A stretch of 64,000 nt of DNA from Maribacter thermophilus (GCF_001020565.1 NZ_LDAS01000001.1:1340402-1404401), one strand, 5' to 3'; positions 26,558 through 35,550 are shown, numbered from the stretch's first letter. Notes: generated by a model not told the origin, from the sequence alone. Numbers and translations: made by a program.

Positions 26558-28018
26558 ATGGCTTCAATTTTAAAGAGAGAAAGTGTCTTTGAGAATATCC
26601 CTTCGATTAAAGCTAAAACTTTAAGAATAAACTTAAATCCCGATATCTACGGAACATTTGCAGAGATTGGGGCGGGACAGGAAACAGCGCGACATTTCTT
26701 TAGATCTGGGGGTGCCTCCGGTACCATTGCAAAGGCTATGAGTGCCTATGACAAAGATTTTAGTGATGCTATTTATGGTATCGAAAGTGACGGAAGGTAC
26801 GTTTCGCAGGCTCGTTTAAAAACCATGTTGCGGTACGAGATGCAGTTGATGGAAGAACGTATTAGCAAGAAAAAGCATCCAGAAAGGGTTTTTTTCTCTT
26901 ATGCCAATACCGTAGCCACCATCGATTTTTCTAAACGATACAAAGGTCATGGATGGGTAGGAATCCGTTATCAACTTGATCCCGACCAAAAAGAATACGA
27001 CGAAATTGTACTTCACATTCGTTTTAAACAGAACGAAGCCAGACTACAGCAAGAAACATTGGGTATTCTTGGTGTAAACCTAATTTATGGTGCTTTTTAC
27101 AAATATCATAAGCCTAAAAAGATGCTTAAATATTTGTACGACCATATAGATAAGGATACTCTGGAGATTGATATGATCAATTTCTCAGGTCCTAACTTTA
27201 AAGAGGTGGACAACAGGTTAATGAGCCTTCAGTTGATAAAAAACGACATGACCGATGCGGTGATGTTCGGCCCCGACGGAAACAACCTTCTCCCCGCCTC
27301 TGTGCTTTACAAGAAAAACATCTTGGCCATGCGTGGTAGTTTTAGACCCGTTACCAAGGTGAACAGCGACATGTTTCATAAGTCGTACGATATTTTTATA
27401 AGGGACCCGCAAGTAGAAGAAAAAAATACTATCGTAATATTTGAGATCACTTTATCCAACTTAAAAGCTTCAGGAGAAATAGATGAGGAAGACTTTATGG
27501 GCCGCGCAGAACTCCTATGCTCCCTTGGGCACTCTGTAATGATCTCTAAATTTCAAGAGTATTACAGGTTGGTGGAATACTTTAACAACTATACCAAAAA
27601 CAGGATCGGCCTTACCATGGGGGTCAATAATTTGGTAGATATTTTTGACGAAAAATACTATCGCCATTTAAGTGGTGGTATTCTTGAGGCCTTTGGTAAA
27701 CTATTCTTCAAAGACCTACAGGTATATCTGTACCCAATGAAGAACCCGGATACGGGGCAGATTATGACGAGCAACAATATAAAAGTACACCCTAGAATGA
27801 AAGAACTCTACAAGTTCTTTAAATACAATGGCAAGGTAATGGACATTATAGATTACGAGCCAGAGATCATGCATATTTTCTCCAGGGATGTGTTAAAGAA
27901 AATTATGAACGGTGAAGATGGTTGGGAAGAAATGCTACCTGAAGGTATTGCAGAAATAATAAAGGAAAAGAAGCTGTTCACGAAAAAGGAACTGGCTCCA
28001 AAAGCAGAAGAAAAATAA
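26558..28018 (+). CDS. Conserved Bacteroidota protein of unknown function
   Basis: 486 residues without signal peptide or membrane span. The N-terminus (FENIPSIKAKTLRINLNPDIYGTFAEIGAGQE) is followed by a glycine-rich patch GQETARHFFRSGGASGTIAKAMSAYDKDF. Charged segments follow, including FSYANTVATIDF, KRYKGHGWVGIRYQ and DFMGRAELLCSLGHSVMISKF. The sequence has the look of a highly conserved cytoplasmic protein. I recall homologues in many Bacteroidota under conflicting names such as nicotinate-nucleotide adenylyltransferase or TonB receptor; I see no adenylyltransferase motif and no barrel, so neither is adopted. Single gene with its own promoter and terminator. Confidence 0.7.
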   Translation: MASILKRESVFENIPSIKAKTLRINLNPDIYGTFAEIGAGQETARHFFRSGGASGTIAKAMSAYDKDFSDAIYGIESDGRYVSQARLKTMLRYEMQLMEERISKKKHPERVFFSYANTVATIDFSKRYKGHGWVGIRYQLDPDQKEYDEIVLHIRFKQNEARLQQETLGILGVNLIYGAFYKYHKPKKMLKYLYDHIDKDTLEIDMINFSGPNFKEVDNRLMSLQLIKNDMTDAVMFGPDGNNLLPASVLYKKNILAMRGSFRPVTKVNSDMFHKSYDIFIRDPQVEEKNTIVIFEITLSNLKASGEIDEEDFMGRAELLCSLGHSVMISKFQEYYRLVEYFNNYTKNRIGLTMGVNNLVDIFDEKYYRHLSGGILEAFGKLFFKDLQVYLYPMKNPDTGQIMTSNNIKVHPRMKELYKFFKYNGKVMDIIDYEPEIMHIFSRDVLKKIMNGEDGWEEMLPEGIAEIIKEKKLFTKKELAPKAEEK

Positions 28019-28020
28019 TA

Positions 28021-28044
28021 AAAGCCCCTTACCGGGGCTTTTTT
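28021..28044. terminator. Terminator between convergent genes
   Basis: AAAGCCCC, TTACC and GGGGCTTT followed by T residues. It serves the plus-strand gene and abuts the bcp stop codon. Confidence 0.75.
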
Positions 28045-28500
28045 TTATCCGGCCAACAATTGTGCCGCGTGATCTTTTGTTTTAACCTTATCTATAACCT
28101 TGGTCACGACCCCTTCTCCATTTACCACAAAGGTTTTTCTATGAATACCGTCATACTCTCTACCCATAAACTTTTTTGGGCCCCATACACCGAACGTATT
28201 TATTACCGTATGGTCTTCATCGGCCAATAACGGAAATGGAAATTTATATTTGTTTTTGAAGTTCTGTTGTCTTTTTTCAGAATCGGCACTAACACCTAAC
28301 AGCTCGTATCCCTGGTCCTGTAATTCTTTATAATTGTCCCTTAGATTGCAGGCCTCGGCGGTACAACCCGGGGTACTTGCCTTTGGATAGAAAAAAACAA
28401 TTAAATTTTTACCGGAATAATCCGATAAATTAATAGTATTGCCATCTTGATCTTTGGCCGAAAATGAAGGTACCTTGTCCCCTACCTTTAATGTGTTCAT
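28045..28500 (-). CDS. bcp: Thioredoxin-dependent peroxiredoxin Bcp (PrxQ type)
   Basis: 151 residues from the ATG at 28500 (MNTLKVGDKVP); the reading from 28548 adds 16 residues without family support. The peroxidatic cysteine is C46 and the resolving cysteine C51, in TPGCTAEACNLRD, the CxxxxC layout of PrxQ/Bcp. FFYPKAS before it and the later VWGPKKFMGREYDGIHRKTFVV are family hallmarks. It reduces hydrogen and organic peroxides in the cytoplasm using thioredoxin. It is divergent from the endonuclease III gene. Confidence 0.95.
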   Translation of the reverse strand: MNTLKVGDKVPSFSAKDQDGNTINLSDYSGKNLIVFFYPKASTPGCTAEACNLRDNYKELQDQGYELLGVSADSEKRQQNFKNKYKFPFPLLADEDHTVINTFGVWGPKKFMGREYDGIHRKTFVVNGEGVVTKVIDKVKTKDHAAQLLAG

Positions 28501-28551
28501 AGTCAATTTCTTTAAAGTCGTTAACTTATAGACCGTAAAATTAAACAATAT

Positions 28552-29214
28552 ATGACGAAGGCAGAAAAAGTGTCATTTGTAATTTCAACCCTACAAGAGC
28601 TTTACCCCGAAATACCGGTACCTTTGGACCATAAAGACCCTTACACATTATTGGTAGCCGTTCTTTTGTCCGCCCAAAGTACCGATGTACGCGTAAACAA
28701 GATAACGCCGTTGCTTTTTGAGAAAGCCGACAACCCCTTTGATATGGTAAAATTGACCGTTGAGGAAATTAGGGAAATTATAAAGCCCGTGGGTTTATCC
28801 CCCATGAAATCCAAAGGTATACACGGACTCTCTAAAATTCTTATAGAAAAATATAATGGCGAGGTACCAAAAGACATTAAACTGTTGGAAGAGCTGCCCG
28901 CAGTAGGCCACAAAACTGCAAGTGTAGTTGTTTCACAAGCCTTTGGTATACCCGCCTTTCCGGTAGATACGCATATTCACAGGCTTTTATATAGATGGGG
29001 ATTTACCAATGGTAAAAACGTGGTTCAAACAGAAAAAGATGCAAAAAGACTTTTTCCGAAAGAATTATGGAACAATCTGCACCTCCAGATTATATGGTAT
29101 GGGCGTGAATATTCCCCTGCAAGGGGCTGGGATCTTGAAAAAGACATTATTACCAAGACTATAGGAAGAAAAACAGTACTGCAAGAATATTATAACAAAA
29201 AAAAGACCCGCTAA
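28552..29214 (+). CDS. nth: Endonuclease III (Nth), form without Fe-S cluster
   Basis: Base-excision-repair DNA glycosylase/AP lyase, 220 residues. The helix-hairpin-helix and catalytic pair are intact: LPAVGHK121TASVVV with the Schiff-base lysine and the aspartate in FPVD139THIHR. The usual [4Fe-4S] ligands Cys-x6-Cys-x2-Cys-x5-Cys at the C-terminus are missing; the equivalent segment reads WYGREYSPARGWDLEKD, and the whole protein contains no cysteine. It therefore must fold without the cluster. The stop codon lies in the loop of a terminator hairpin. Confidence 0.94.
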   Translation: MTKAEKVSFVISTLQELYPEIPVPLDHKDPYTLLVAVLLSAQSTDVRVNKITPLLFEKADNPFDMVKLTVEEIREIIKPVGLSPMKSKGIHGLSKILIEKYNGEVPKDIKLLEELPAVGHKTASVVVSQAFGIPAFPVDTHIHRLLYRWGFTNGKNVVQTEKDAKRLFPKELWNNLHLQIIWYGREYSPARGWDLEKDIITKTIGRKTVLQEYYNKKKTR

Positions 29215-29228
29215 TGCGGGTCTTTTTT
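29205..29228. terminator. Bidirectional terminator overlapping the nth stop
   Basis: GACCCGC and GCGGGTC enclose TAAT, whose TAA is the nth stop codon, with A and T runs outside. It can also end the convergent transcript of the small 47-residue gene. Confidence 0.8.
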
Positions 29229-29370
29229 AATTTAAAAAGGTCTCAAACCTTAAATCTTTATATTCAACTTCATAAAGTGCTTGCGAAAAACTTAACAAAA
29301 AGTTTATTGTCTTCGGACATACTTTGCTAAATTCAGCCTTTTCCGGGTAATTAGTGTAAATTTTTTCCAT
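29227..29370 (-). CDS. 47-residue protein linked to a sigma factor (copy A)
   Basis: Small protein starting MEKIYTNYPEK, with the core CPKTINFLLSFSQAL and ending FETFLN. It aligns without gaps to the protein at 30366-30509: 19 of 47 residues are identical, including MEKIYT at the start, P19-x-T-I-x-F-L-L in the centre and L-N at the end. It lies 69 bases downstream of a sigma-factor gene on the same strand, as does its paralogue. No helix-turn-helix, zinc motif or membrane span is visible. A helix of about 14 residues (PKTINFLLSFSQAL) could bind a partner. Function unknown; an anti-sigma or adaptor role is only a guess. Confidence 0.75.
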   Translation of the reverse strand: MEKIYTNYPEKAEFSKVCPKTINFLLSFSQALYEVEYKDLRFETFLN

Positions 29371-29439
29371 ATTTCCAATGTTGTTACATTAAATTAACGT
29401 AACTACATCAGAAATATTGTTTCAACCGGTTACGGTCTT

Positions 29440-30036
29440 CTAATTTGTAAGCACTATATTGTTTTTCTCGATAATCTTTCTAAGGTTGATCAAAGCATAT
29501 CTCATTCTTCCAAGAGCAGTGTTTATACTTACTCCCGTGTTTTCTGAAATCTCTTTAAAGCTCATATCCTTATAGATACGCATAATCAAAACTTCTTTTT
29601 GATCATCTGGAAGTTCTTCTACCAACTCTCTCAAATCTGTATCTATCTGATCTTTTATCAATTGTTTTTCGGCATTCAACTTATCATCTCCGATAACGGA
29701 AAAAATATTGAAGTCATCGCTGCCCTCGAACATTGGCATTCTTTTGTTCTTTCTAAAGTGATCAATGATCAAGTTGTGAGAAATTCTCATTACCCATGGC
29801 AAGAACTTTCCCTCTTCACTGTAGCTACCTCTTTTCAAGGTCTTAATTACCTTGATAAAGGTATCTTGAAAAATATCTTCCGTTACATCCCTGTCCAATA
29901 CTTTAGAGTAAATAAAACTCGTAATACGTTGATTATGTCTGTTGATAAGGATTTCCAAGGCTTTTTCATCGCCACTGATATAATCTCTTACTAGTTCTGA
30001 ATCTTCTATTTGTAATTCCATATTAGTTGTTTTCAT
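29440..30036 (-). CDS. ECF-type sigma-70 family sigma factor (copy A)
   Basis: 198 residues with the two ECF regions. Region 2 runs over about residues 20-95 (SFIYSKVLDRDVTEDIFQDTFIKVIKTL, then LPWVMRISHNLIIDHFRK). Region 4 runs over about 135-190 (LPDDQKEVLIMRIYKDMSFKEISENTGVSINTALGRMRYALINLR), where the helix-turn-helix recognises -35-type elements. No C-terminal extension is present. It is a close paralogue of the gene at 30589. The start could also be the ATG five codons later (MELQIED). A 47-residue gene follows. No conventional anti-sigma gene is next to it. Confidence 0.92.
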   Translation of the reverse strand: MKTTNMELQIEDSELVRDYISGDEKALEILINRHNQRITSFIYSKVLDRDVTEDIFQDTFIKVIKTLKRGSYSEEGKFLPWVMRISHNLIIDHFRKNKRMPMFEGSDDFNIFSVIGDDKLNAEKQLIKDQIDTDLRELVEELPDDQKEVLIMRIYKDMSFKEISENTGVSINTALGRMRYALINLRKIIEKNNIVLTN

Positions 30037-30312
30037 TTAGGTGACTGGTTGGGGAATCCTGAGTTAATAATTATGATTAGTGTTTTAATTCTGAGATAAA
30101 ACTATATAAAACCCCTCCTGTAGGAAAAAGTATGTTGTCAAACTGGCTTTTTATGATGTGAAACAACGAAAACCTATTTCTCAGTACAATAAATAAGGGC
30201 TTTACTAGTTACTGGCGAAGAATACCAACATACTTATATTAAGGTATATACGATATTTCTAAGGCAAACCATCCTTATTATATATATATCCTTATATATC
30301 ATACCTATAAAG

Positions 30313-30346
30313 AAAAACCCCCAAGGAAAGTTCCTTGGGGGTTTTT
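30313..30346. terminator. Terminator between the two sigma modules
   Basis: AAAAACCCCCAAGGAA and TTCCTTGGGGGTTTTT are perfect 16-base arms. They lie 20 bases after the stop of the copy-B small gene on the minus strand. Confidence 0.88.
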
Positions 30347-30365
30347 ATATGATAGATTGTTTTTT

Positions 30366-30509
30366 CTAATTCAGATTACTCTCATATTTGATTCCATCTG
30401 CCTCCATCACTTGTAACGACTTAGAGTAATCCAGTAAAAACTTAATGGTCTCCGGTTTTGCCGATACTAATTTGTGTTTGTTTTTTTTGGTCGTGTAAAT
30501 TTTTTCCAT
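30366..30509 (-). CDS. 47-residue protein linked to a sigma factor (copy B)
   Basis: Small protein starting MEKIYTTKKNKHK with the core KPETIKFLLDYSKSL and ending YESNLN. It has the same length as the copy at 29227-29370 and 19 of 47 identical positions without gaps. It is 79 bases downstream of the second sigma-factor gene and is followed by a strong terminator, so it forms a unit with that gene. Conservation of start, centre and end in both copies argues for a real protein. Function unknown; the N-terminal half is basic. Confidence 0.78.
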   Translation of the reverse strand: MEKIYTTKKNKHKLVSAKPETIKFLLDYSKSLQVMEADGIKYESNLN

Positions 30510-30588
30510 ATTCCTCTTCGGTTTTTCTTGGTTCTATTCTACAACGCTAGAAAAATAAATATAGTAAAACTCTTCGACCTGTGACCAA

Positions 30589-31170
30589 TTAATCGGTCAA
30601 AACTATACTATTTGCTTCAACCAGCTTTCTAAGGTTGATCAGTGCGTATCGCATTCTACCCAATGCGGTGTTAATACTTACTCCCGTATTTTCCGATATT
30701 TCCTTAAAACTCATATCCTTGTACAAACGCATTTCCAATACTTCTTGTTGGTCTTCGGGCAGTTTTTTTATCAGTTTGGTCAAATCGGTTTCGATCTGTT
30801 CCTTTATTATCTGCTTTTCTACATTAAGGCGCTCATCTCCCATTAAAGAGAATACACTAAATACATCGGATCCTTCGAACATTGGCATTCTATTACTTTT
30901 TCTAAAGTGGTCTATTATAAGGTTATGGGCAATACGCATTACCCATGGAAGAAATTTACCCTCTTCGTTATACGCACCTCTTTTTAAGGTTCTGATAACT
31001 TTCATAAAAGTATCCTGAAAAATATCTTCGGTCAGTTCACGGTCACCTACCTTAGAATAGATAAAACCCGTTAAACGGGCATTGTGTTTATTGATAAGAA
31101 CCTCTATGGCTCTTTCATTACCATTAATATAATCCTGAACTAATTGGGAATCTTTAGTAGCCTGTGTCAT
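30589..31170 (-). CDS. ECF-type sigma-70 family sigma factor (copy B)
   Basis: 193 residues, with the same two regions as its neighbour at 29440. Long stretches match exactly, for example TEDIFQDTF, EEGKFLPWVMRI and KDMSFKEISENTGVSI. Region 2 is at about 15-90, region 4 at about 130-185. Differences are concentrated at the N-terminus and in the linker at about 105-135. It is probably the product of a tandem duplication that included the downstream 47-residue gene. A -7 box at 31291-31298 indicates its own promoter. Confidence 0.92.
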   Translation of the reverse strand: MTQATKDSQLVQDYINGNERAIEVLINKHNARLTGFIYSKVGDRELTEDIFQDTFMKVIRTLKRGAYNEEGKFLPWVMRIAHNLIIDHFRKSNRMPMFEGSDVFSVFSLMGDERLNVEKQIIKEQIETDLTKLIKKLPEDQQEVLEMRLYKDMSFKEISENTGVSINTALGRMRYALINLRKLVEANSIVLTD

Positions 31171-31290
31171 AACTTTACTTTTTGGGGTTAAAACCCATTC
31201 CCTATATCAATATGACTAGGGTTAATTTGGGTCTTATTCTAACTTAAAAAGTAATTTTGCGTTATAGGCTGATTGTATTTTATTGAGAAC

Positions 31291-31298
31291 CAAAGATA
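31291..31298 (-). promoter_or_regulatory. -7 box before sigma copy B
   Basis: On the minus strand TATCTTTG matches TAnnTTTG. It would give a leader of about 115 bases. Confidence 0.4.
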
Positions 31299-31389
31299 AA
31301 AAAAAATAAATACTCTAAAAATTATGTGAAAAATTACGCTCATATTTTTAGATTACCGGTATTTAATCGCCTAGAAAAGTACCATATCG

Positions 31390-31397
31390 TATCTTTG
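31390..31397 (+). promoter_or_regulatory. -7 box before uvrA
   Basis: TATCTTTG, matching TAnnTTTG, 17 bases before the uvrA start codon. Confidence 0.5.
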
Positions 31398-31414
31398 CGA
31401 ATTTAGAAATTGCT

Positions 31415-34192
31415 ATGCCCGTTATATCCCAAGTAAACCCCAAGAAGAACATCATCATTAAAGGTGCCAAACTTCATAACCTTAAGAATATCGATGTTGT
31501 AATCCCCAGAAATAAATTGGTAGTCATAACCGGACTTTCAGGGTCCGGTAAATCTAGTTTGACCTTTGATACGCTCTATGCCGAAGGGCAACGACGCTAT
31601 GTAGAAAGCCTTTCTTCATACGCCAGGCAGTTCTTGGGCAAATTGGATAAACCCAAGGTAGACTATATAAAAGGTATAGCCCCGGCCATTGCCATAGAGC
31701 AGAAAGTAAATTCAACCAACCCCAGATCCACGGTAGGTACCACCACCGAAATCTATGATTACATTAAATTGCTCTACGCCCGTATAGGAAAAACCTTCTC
31801 CCCAATATCTGGCGAAGAGGTCAAAAAAAATACCGTCTCGGATGTCATAAACTATGTAAAGTCTTTTGAAGAAAGCACCAAGCTGCTATTGCTGGCCCCT
31901 ATTCAGATAAGGGAAGACCGAGATTCTATAAAATCACTGGAGCTGTTTTCAAAACAAGGCTATGCACGTATAAAATATCAAGGAAAAGTGCTCAGAATAG
32001 ATCAGGCTCCCGCAGATATAGGTAAAGAGTTTGACCTTGTCGTGGATAGGATCATCACCAAAAATGACGAGGATTTTTACAATAGATTGGCAAATGCGGT
32101 AGATACTGCCTTTTTTGAAGGAAAGGGACAATGCATCATAGAATCCCTGAACGATTCGAACCAACGTTTATTCAGTAATAAATTTGAGCTTGACGGAATG
32201 CAGTTTTTAGAACCGAACGTCCATTTGTTCAGTTTTAACAATCCGTACGGTGCCTGTCCAAAATGTGAGGGTTATGGCGATGTAATCGGAATCGATGAAG
32301 ACTTGGTAGTGCCCAACACGGCGCTATCCGTTTATGAAAATGCCATTTTCCCTTGGCGGGGCGAAAGTATGAGCTGGTACAGAGATCAATTGGTAAACAA
32401 TTCCTATAAGTTCGATTTTCCGATACACAAGCCTTGGTTTGAGTTGAGCGATGAACAACGTACACTGGTATGGAACGGCAACGAGCACTTTATAGGATTA
32501 CACAAATTCTTTGAAACCTTAGAAGAGAAAAGCTACAAAATACAGAACAGGGTAATGCTTTCTCGTTACAGGGGCAAAACAAAATGTAACCTCTGCAACG
32601 GAAAACGATTGCGCAAAGAAGCAGATTATGTAAAAGTCGGAGGAACATCCATCTCTGAACTGGTAGAACTTTCAATAGAACGATTGATCGCATTTTTCGG
32701 ACAACTAGAACTAAGTGAACACGATCTAAAAGTTGCGGATAGGTTACTTAAAGAAATTAATACCCGACTCGGTTTTTTAGATAAAGTAGGTCTCAACTAC
32801 CTTACCTTGAACAGAAAATCGAATACCTTGTCCGGTGGTGAAAGCCAGCGTATAAATCTTGCCACGTCTTTGGGTAGTAGTCTAGTAGGTTCTATGTATA
32901 TACTAGATGAACCAAGTATTGGCCTACACCCAAAAGATACCGAAAACCTGATCGAAGTGTTGCTCTCTCTTCGAAATTTAGGCAATACCGTAATTGTAGT
33001 GGAACATGACGAGGATATCATGAAAGCTGCAGACCAAGTTATAGATATAGGGCCCGAAGCGGGCACCCATGGCGGAAAAGTAGTGGCACAAGGTACTTTG
33101 AAAGAGGTATTGAAATCTACTTCCCTAACGGCCAGTTATCTCAACGGCAGTATGGAAATTTCAATTCCGAAAGAAAGACGTACTTCTAAAAATTATATTG
33201 AAATTGTAGGATGTAGGGCCCATAACCTTAGAAATATCAACGTTACCTTTCCTTTAGATATGCTTACTGTGGTTACGGGAGTATCAGGAAGCGGTAAGAG
33301 TACCTTGGTAAAGAAACTATTGTATCCCATTATCTTAAAAGAAGTTGGCGGATATGGGGAAAAAGCCGGACAATTTACCTCTGTATCCGGCAAATACAAA
33401 CATATTAAACATGTAGAGTTCGTAGACCAAAACCCTATTGGCCGATCGTCGCGTTCCAACCCGGTAACCTATATAAAAGCCTACGATGACATCCGTAACC
33501 TTTTTGCGAACCAGAAGTTAAGTAAAATAAGAAATTACCAAGCAAAACATTTTTCTTTTAACGTAGACGGTGGACGGTGTGAGAAATGTAAAGGAGAAGG
33601 AGAAATTACCGTAGAGATGCAGTTCATGGCAGACGTTCATTTAGAATGTGACACCTGTGGCGGAAAACGTTTTAAAAAGGATGTACTGGAAGTTACCTTT
33701 AACAATGCCAATATAGATGACGTTCTAAACATGACCATTGACGATGCCATCGACTTTTTTGAAAAGGGACTACAAAATAAGATTGTTACAAAACTGAAAC
33801 CATTACAAGACGTTGGTTTGGGTTACGTAACCTTAGGACAATCTTCCTCTACCCTATCGGGTGGCGAAGCACAGCGAATTAAATTAGCATCATTTTTGGT
33901 AAAGGGATCCACAAAGGACAAGGCACTGTTCATTTTTGACGAACCAACTACCGGATTACACTTTCATGATATAAAAAAGTTGTTGAAATCATTTAATGCC
34001 CTCATTAAAAAAGGACATTCCATAGTAGTTATAGAGCACAATATTGAACTTATAAAATGTGCAGATTATATAATTGACCTAGGTCCGGGGGGTGGAGAAA
34101 ATGGTGGACAATTATTGGCTGAAGGCACTCCAGAAGAGGTCGCAAAAAGCAAAAAATCTTTTACCGCCAAATACCTAAAAGAGAAGCTTTAA
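31415..34192 (+). CDS. uvrA: Excinuclease ABC subunit A (UvrA)
   Basis: DNA-damage recognition ATPase of nucleotide-excision repair, 925 residues, close to the usual length. Two ABC cassettes are visible. The first has Walker A at 40-47 (GLSGSGKS) and the signature LSGGESQR; the second has GVSGSGKS and LSGGEAQR. The UvrB-binding/zinc modules are present: CPKCEGYG with CNLCNGKRL in the first half, and CEKCKGEG with CDTCGGKRF in the second. Both Walker B segments (YILDEPSIGLHP, FIFDEPTTGLH) are intact. It works in the cytoplasm with UvrB and UvrC, which are not in the window. Single gene. Confidence 0.97.
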   Translation: MPVISQVNPKKNIIIKGAKLHNLKNIDVVIPRNKLVVITGLSGSGKSSLTFDTLYAEGQRRYVESLSSYARQFLGKLDKPKVDYIKGIAPAIAIEQKVNSTNPRSTVGTTTEIYDYIKLLYARIGKTFSPISGEEVKKNTVSDVINYVKSFEESTKLLLLAPIQIREDRDSIKSLELFSKQGYARIKYQGKVLRIDQAPADIGKEFDLVVDRIITKNDEDFYNRLANAVDTAFFEGKGQCIIESLNDSNQRLFSNKFELDGMQFLEPNVHLFSFNNPYGACPKCEGYGDVIGIDEDLVVPNTALSVYENAIFPWRGESMSWYRDQLVNNSYKFDFPIHKPWFELSDEQRTLVWNGNEHFIGLHKFFETLEEKSYKIQNRVMLSRYRGKTKCNLCNGKRLRKEADYVKVGGTSISELVELSIERLIAFFGQLELSEHDLKVADRLLKEINTRLGFLDKVGLNYLTLNRKSNTLSGGESQRINLATSLGSSLVGSMYILDEPSIGLHPKDTENLIEVLLSLRNLGNTVIVVEHDEDIMKAADQVIDIGPEAGTHGGKVVAQGTLKEVLKSTSLTASYLNGSMEISIPKERRTSKNYIEIVGCRAHNLRNINVTFPLDMLTVVTGVSGSGKSTLVKKLLYPIILKEVGGYGEKAGQFTSVSGKYKHIKHVEFVDQNPIGRSSRSNPVTYIKAYDDIRNLFANQKLSKIRNYQAKHFSFNVDGGRCEKCKGEGEITVEMQFMADVHLECDTCGGKRFKKDVLEVTFNNANIDDVLNMTIDDAIDFFEKGLQNKIVTKLKPLQDVGLGYVTLGQSSSTLSGGEAQRIKLASFLVKGSTKDKALFIFDEPTTGLHFHDIKKLLKSFNALIKKGHSIVVIEHNIELIKCADYIIDLGPGGGENGGQLLAEGTPEEVAKSKKSFTAKYLKEKL

Positions 34193-34341
34193 TTAAAAAG
34201 CTCCCCTTATAGTAATTACAACAACCATTATAACAAACTGATTTACAGTATAATATAATAGCATTCTAAATTTTGGCACGCTGTTTGGTATAAGTAAAGC
34301 GAGTGTAAATAATTGCACTCAGAATTTTAAAACCTTATATC

Positions 34342-35496
34342 ATGAAAAATTTAGTACTCATTTTTACGGCGATGATTTTAGGCACTACCGGTGCCATGGC
34401 CACAAGTACAAACGAAGATAAGGTTGCAACCAGCAATGCTTATAGAAACAACAACTCATTCATATTTGTTGAAAACGGCATTACTTTTTCCGTTTACCCA
34501 GATGGGGAGTTCGACTTTTATATAGAAGATTATGTTACGGGAAATAGAAACGGAATCACATTTAATTCTGGATATGATTATAGCCCTTATGCCCAATATG
34601 ACGATTACGGTGCAGTAATACAAGTAGAGAACGTACCTATTTATTATGACTATTATGGTCGTGTAAGTCAAATTGGCGATGTAAACATCAACTATAGAAA
34701 CAATAGGATACGTAGTATAGGTGGAATGTATGTTTTTTATGACAATAGAGGATTTTACAATTATCACACCGGATTCATAAATATCTATAACAGAAATTAT
34801 ATATTCCGTCCGTTCCACAGATGGTTTGTTAGACCGGCCATAGGGTTTAGTCTAGTATTAAATAGACCTTACAGAAGGTATTACACTCCTATTAGATATA
34901 CTTTTCATAAACCCTACAGATACAATAAAAGAAGGGCTTATGTGAAAATCGGAAAAGAACACAGATACAATAAAGTAAGACGTGAAAGAGCCAACATCTA
35001 CAGAAATGACAAAAAGGTAGCTGTTAGAAGCAATTCATATAGAAGTAACAGAAGTGTATCCGCCAAGAATAATAGCTATAGAAGCGATAGGGCAATAGCC
35101 TCTAACAATAAGACAAGAAACAATAGAAGTGACACGGTTAAAAGATCTACCACTGTAAAACGTGGAAACAATGTTGCGACCGGTAACCAAAAAAGAACAG
35201 TTGTTACCAAAAGGGAAGTTACAAGAACACCACGTATCACTACGGTGAAAAGAACTACGACCACTTATAAGAAACCCACAACTAAAAATACAGGGGTACG
35301 TAGTAGCCAAGGCAGAACACAAAGATCGGTAGTACAGACCAAAACACAGAGAAGCGTTACAAGGTCTGTTCACAAAGCACCTTCTACGAAAAGAAGTACT
35401 GTTAGCAGAAGTACAAGCTCACGATCTATAAGCAAGGCTTCTTCCAATAACAGAAGTAGTTCAAGTTCTAGATCTGCGTCGGCCAGAAGAAATTAA
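34342..35496 (+). CDS. Exported Tyr/Asn-rich protein with Arg/Ser/Thr-rich tail
   Basis: 384 residues. The signal peptide is MKNLVLIFTAMILGTTGAMA. The first half (25-200) is rich in Tyr, Asn and Phe with recurring YDYYGRV / VYFYDNRG-like strands, suggesting a beta structure. From about 200 it becomes strongly basic and low in complexity, with repeats such as NSYRSNRSV and SYRSDRAIA and runs of Arg, Ser, Thr and Lys to the end (SSSSRSASARRN). Such a tail could bind nucleic acid or polyanionic polysaccharide, but this is inference. No family recognised. It has its own terminator. Confidence 0.78.
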   Translation: MKNLVLIFTAMILGTTGAMATSTNEDKVATSNAYRNNNSFIFVENGITFSVYPDGEFDFYIEDYVTGNRNGITFNSGYDYSPYAQYDDYGAVIQVENVPIYYDYYGRVSQIGDVNINYRNNRIRSIGGMYVFYDNRGFYNYHTGFINIYNRNYIFRPFHRWFVRPAIGFSLVLNRPYRRYYTPIRYTFHKPYRYNKRRAYVKIGKEHRYNKVRRERANIYRNDKKVAVRSNSYRSNRSVSAKNNSYRSDRAIASNNKTRNNRSDTVKRSTTVKRGNNVATGNQKRTVVTKREVTRTPRITTVKRTTTTYKKPTTKNTGVRSSQGRTQRSVVQTKTQRSVTRSVHKAPSTKRSTVSRSTSSRSISKASSNNRSSSSSRSASARRN

Positions 35497-35524
35497 TAAA
35501 TAAGATTTTTAAGATAGTTTTTAG

Positions 35525-35547
35525 GTTAGTTAGTTAGTTAGTTAGTT
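35525..35547. repeat. GTTA tetranucleotide repeat
   Basis: About five and a half copies of GTTA in the 3' untranslated region of the Tyr/Arg-rich gene. The repeat puts stop codons in all three forward frames. Confidence 0.8.
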
Positions 35548-35550
35548 GAT

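Noticed and set aside
34456-35373. Antisense frames across the Tyr/Arg-rich gene
   Set aside because: They are shadows created by the biased codon use of the real gene; no promoter or domain supports them.
35525-35547. GTTA repeat as a phase-variation switch
   Set aside because: It lies after the stop codon of one gene and before a terminator, so changes in number would not shift any reading frame or an obvious promoter.
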